Virus record (IMG/VR): IMGVR_UViG_3300021076_000071
Location: 1-22,761 of that record
From: a virus
Length of the DNA: 22,761 bases
Strand: one strand, 5' to 3'
The position numbers and the translations under genes were made by a program. Positions 21,100 through 22,761 of the stretch are shown in pieces (the first letter of the stretch is position 1; every line of letters begins with the position of its first letter). The notes under the pieces are model-generated. The model saw only the letters and a program-made list of their open reading frames with translations. It made no database searches and was not told the DNA's origin.

Positions 21100-21483
21100 A
21101 TGAATGAATTTAAAACAGTTATACCAATTCCTGTGTTTAATTATAAGATTTTTGTAATCTTTACAGATGATTTAATTAAAAGTGCTGATAAACTTGCCGA
21201 ACAAGGCAAAATAGCGCGTCTACACGGAATAGATGATACTAGTGATGGATTTCATGTTCCGCTTAATAATCAAAGTTATTCTTATATTGTTTTAAAATAT
21301 GATGCTACTATAAATCATATTACCCACGAGACGTATCATGCTGTGTCTACTATGTTTAGATGGATTTCAGCAAAACATGAAGAAGAAATTACAGCATACT
21401 TTTTAGGTTATTTAGTAAGTTTATTAATAACAGATCAAGAAAAAGCGAAAAAAGCACTTGACAAACAAAACAAAGTATGTTAG
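21100..21483 (+). CDS. HExxH-motif protein, possible zinc metallopeptidase (127 aa)
   Basis: The ATG directly follows the polymerase TAA, with TTGGAG inside the polymerase gene as binding site, so translation is coupled. The protein has H76-ETY-H80 (in ITHETYHAVSTMF), the zinc-binding HExxH pattern, followed by EEE at 94-96, which could give the third ligand in the gluzincin manner. A hydrophobic helix ITAYFLGYLVSLLI (97-110) comes next. I recognise this arrangement as a widespread unnamed small phage protein. Peptidase activity is inferred from the motif only. The C-terminal codons contain the promoter of the next gene. Confidence 0.82.
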   Translation: MNEFKTVIPIPVFNYKIFVIFTDDLIKSADKLAEQGKIARLHGIDDTSDGFHVPLNNQSYSYIVLKYDATINHITHETYHAVSTMFRWISAKHEEEITAYFLGYLVSLLITDQEKAKKALDKQNKVC

Positions 21484-21486
21484 AAT
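21458..21486 (+). promoter_or_regulatory. Promoter of the gene at 21497
   Basis: TTGACA (21458-21463), 17 bases, TAGAAT (21481-21486), 11 of 12 consensus bases, embedded in the end of the preceding gene (the -10 overlaps its TAG stop). The expected start near 21493 leaves a leader of only about 4 nt before ATG 21497. Confidence 0.75.
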
Positions 21487-21496
21487 GGGTCTATAA

Positions 21497-21883
21497 ATGG
21501 ATGGAGTTCAACGCATCAATAGTAAATGGTTTAAGTCCAGTCATTTACTTTTTGAAGATAATGGCCCGCACAAACCGGGCGCAAAGACAAAGCAGTTTAG
21601 CATATTTAACACAAAATATGTTTTATTAGGATATGCTAAATGGTGGGGCGGCTGGCGACAGTACGTTTTCTTTCCGTTGGACTCCACCGTTTTATTGAAT
21701 CACGATTGTTGTTTTGAAATATCTGAGTTTCTAGTATTAGTAAATCAGTTGCACATGGAAAGATTACCATATAAAGTGCGCGAAAGAGTTATGCAAAAAG
21801 CTATGCGGGAAAGAAGAAAACAACAAATAGCAGCAAGAAAGAACTTGACAAATCAAACAGAACCTGCTAAGATAGAAATATAA
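21497..21883 (+). CDS. Hypothetical protein with WWGGWRQYVFFP motif (128 aa)
   Basis: The protein has an aromatic core (YVLLGYAKWWGGWRQYVFFP, about 41-60), then CCFEISEFLVLVNQLHMERL and a strongly basic helix (KVRERVMQKAMRERRKQQ). I recall the W-G-W-x-x-Y-x-F-x-P pattern from small unnamed phage and bacterial proteins. The basic tail may bind nucleic acid. There is no Shine-Dalgarno site before ATG 21497, and its promoter lies so close that the transcript would be nearly leaderless. It lies in the replication arm, so an early function is likely, but none can be assigned. Confidence 0.8.
   Translation: MDGVQRINSKWFKSSHLLFEDNGPHKPGAKTKQFSIFNTKYVLLGYAKWWGGWRQYVFFPLDSTVLLNHDCCFEISEFLVLVNQLHMERLPYKVRERVMQKAMRERRKQQIAARKNLTNQTEPAKIEI
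21845..21873 (+). promoter_or_regulatory. Promoter of the gene at 21897
   Basis: TTGACA (21845-21850), 17 bases, TAAGAT (21868-21873, four of six), lying in the last codons of the preceding gene. The expected start near 21880 gives a leader of about 17 nt that contains the GGAGG site of the next gene. Confidence 0.65.
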
Positions 21884-21896
21884 GAATGGAGGAAGC

Positions 21897-22130
21897 ATGG
21901 GATTTTATGTAGGAGATAAGGAACCAGATTCTTTACCAAACATTCAACTCTCGTTGGAAAAAGAGGCTGAAGATTTTGATACAATTGACGTTTATGCTGA
22001 AACAGACGAATATGACGGAACAGTGTTTTCGTTTGTCACTGAAGAAGATGGAAACGGTAAGTTAAAGAATTTCGTATACATTAACCGTACATTGTTGAAA
22101 GATTTGGGCGTTGTTGTAAAAAATATGTAA
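21897..22130 (+). CDS. Small acidic protein (77 aa)
   Basis: The start ATG 21897 lies four bases after GGAGG. The product is strongly acidic (KEAEDFDTIDVYAETDEYDG), with a beta-like second half (TVFSFVTEEDGNGKLKNFVY, then INRTLLKDLGVVV). Small acidic early phage proteins sometimes mimic DNA or bind host enzymes, but no specific motif supports that here. No family is recognised. Confidence 0.78.
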   Translation: MGFYVGDKEPDSLPNIQLSLEKEAEDFDTIDVYAETDEYDGTVFSFVTEEDGNGKLKNFVYINRTLLKDLGVVVKNM

Positions 22131-22143
22131 GTAAAAATAGTTT

Positions 22144-22185
22144 GTTTATTCTATAAAAATAAACTGGCGGAGGGCTGTGAAGCCC
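22144..22185 (+). other. Two hairpins between small early genes
   Basis: GTTTATT/AATAAAC (22144-22164, 7 bp, 7-nt loop) is followed by GGGCT/AGCCC with a GTGA loop (22172-22185). No U-run follows either stem on the plus strand. They lie between the stop at 22130 and the ATG at 22208 and may protect or space the transcript. No promoter is visible here. Confidence 0.5.
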
Positions 22186-22207
22186 CTATGTAACACGGAG
22201 ATAAAAC

Positions 22208-22402
22208 ATGATTGTTGAAGGTCTAGTAGTTGTAGCATTAGGCGTTGGTGTATATAATTTTTTCACCAACGCATCATTTAAAGCAAAGGTATTAGCAGAC
22301 GCAACCGCACTTGAATCAAAGGTTCCCGGTTTCGTTTCAACAGTGAAGTCAGTTTACGGAAAGGTTGTAGCAGCCGTAGAAGCAGATGTAAAGAAGCTGT
22401 AA
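22208..22402 (+). CDS. Small membrane-type protein (64 aa)
   Basis: The start has a GGAG site seven bases upstream. The first 20 residues (MIVEGLVVVALGVGVYNFFT) form a single hydrophobic helix, probably a membrane anchor. The rest is an amphipathic Ala/Val/Lys helix (FKAKVLADATALESKVPGFV, then KSVYGKVVAAVEADVKKL). It is probably an inner-membrane protein with a cytoplasmic or periplasmic helix. A holin is conceivable, but only one membrane span is seen and no lysis gene is nearby. Confidence 0.78.
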   Translation: MIVEGLVVVALGVGVYNFFTNASFKAKVLADATALESKVPGFVSTVKSVYGKVVAAVEADVKKL

Positions 22403-22412
22403 GAGATATATT

Positions 22413-22508
22413 TCTAGGTAGTGGTAAACACCAAGCCATGTGCGGTCGCACCAAATGTGCAGGTAGATGAAGGGATTAAGTTCGCCGGATCAAAAATCCT
22501 GCCCTAGA
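22413..22508 (+). ncRNA. Candidate structured RNA upstream of the HNH gene
   Basis: TCTAGG (22413-22418) pairs with CCTAGA (22503-22508), closing a 96-nt element. Adjacent to this closing stem, GCAGG (22459-22463) pairs with CCTGC (22498-22502). Within it GTGC-GGTC-GCAC (22440-22451) forms a hairpin that competes with GCAC/GTGC (22448-22460). The element ends about 24 bases before the HNH ATG. It does not match a riboswitch or intron core that I recognise. Confidence 0.4.
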
Positions 22509-22531
22509 GCTAAAAATTTTAGGTATTTTAA

Positions 22532-22761
22532 ATGGCAGAAGCAAGACGAATGTGTTTGTATAGAAAAAATAATCCCGATTACGGTAAGTATCGGAACCAA
22601 GCAGCCGCAATTATAAAAGTTAAAACAGAAGTATTATCCCATTACGGAATAAACGGTAATGCGGTGTGCTGCTGGAAAGGGTGCGATATTAGTGACATTG
22701 ATATGCTTAGCCTTGACCATATTGAAAATAATGGAGCAAAGCACCGTAAAGAGATAGTAGG
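22532..22761 (+). CDS. HNH endonuclease, 3' end cut off by window edge
   Basis: The frame opens at ATG 22532 and runs 76 codons to the window edge. The sequence holds the zinc Cys pattern CCWKGC (about 47-52) and LDHIENNGAKHRKE, the beta-beta-alpha metal core with the first catalytic His in DHI, a downstream Asn, and a further His in the KHRKE segment. This is the form of phage free-standing HNH homing endonucleases. It would nick or cut DNA, possibly to spread its own gene. Only a weak AGG is found upstream, and the leader is occupied by a candidate structured RNA. The C-terminal DNA-binding part is missing. Confidence 0.85.
   Translation, partial: MAEARRMCLYRKNNPDYGKYRNQAAAIIKVKTEVLSHYGINGNAVCCWKGCDISDIDMLSLDHIENNGAKHRKEIV

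Noticed and set aside
22413-22508. Group I intron or known riboswitch before the HNH gene
   Set aside because: No P7/G-binding core, no splice-site context and no match to riboswitch cores I know (c-di-GMP, THF, preQ1, purine, glutamine).
1-22761. CRISPR arrays, insertion sequences, integrase or attachment sites
   Set aside because: No regularly spaced repeats, transposase or recombinase motifs were seen; repeats present are a two-copy leader element and one tandem duplication.

Overview
The window is a continuous piece of a tailed double-stranded DNA phage (Caudoviricetes). It carries a complete head-packaging and capsid module, fibre-like proteins, two tRNA genes and the start of a replication module. 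Nothing looks like host chromosome, and no integrase or repressor is visible. The host cannot be named from the sequence alone. Strong GGAG-type ribosome binding sites and TTGACA/TATAAT promoters point to a bacterium with ordinary sigma-70 transcription and Shine-Dalgarno translation. The Ig/Fn3-like domains in several proteins resemble ones I associate with Acidobacteria and soil metagenomic phages, but that is only a lead.

Layout. From 17448 leftwards to position 1, every gene lies on the minus strand: small structural and fibre-like proteins (17448-15218), a JAMM-type metalloprotease and small unknowns (15088-13890), tRNA-Asn and tRNA-Arg (13885-13726), an exported Ig-like protein, a Cx5R phosphatase-like protein and a His-rich protein (13702-11699), the large terminase interrupted by an intein (11453-8658), the portal (8478-6367), scaffold-like proteins and a GNAT acetyltransferase (6219-4126), an N4-gp56-type major capsid protein (3911-2877), two head or decoration proteins (2818-1583), and three unknowns, the last running off the left edge with a zinc-binding motif. 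Most junctions are short gaps or TAATG-type overlaps, so this is a long late transcript with internal leaders at about 15.1, 6.3, 4.0 and 1.3 kb.

From 18313 rightwards, the plus strand holds a family A DNA polymerase, an HExxH protein, three small unknowns and a truncated HNH endonuclease.

The 864-base gap between the arms (17449-18312) is the control centre. It has two back-to-back consensus promoters (minus 18222-18250, plus 18276-18304). A second minus promoter lies at 17636-17665. The roughly 770-base leftward leader contains a run of seven or more hairpins, an AT-rich perfect inverted repeat and a terminator-like hairpin just before the first gene. This is the most likely place for an undescribed regulatory system, such as RNA-based antitermination or attenuation. 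Rightward genes tend to have their own TTGACAAA promoter; for the polymerase and the gene at 21497 it lies so close to the ATG that the mRNA would be leaderless.
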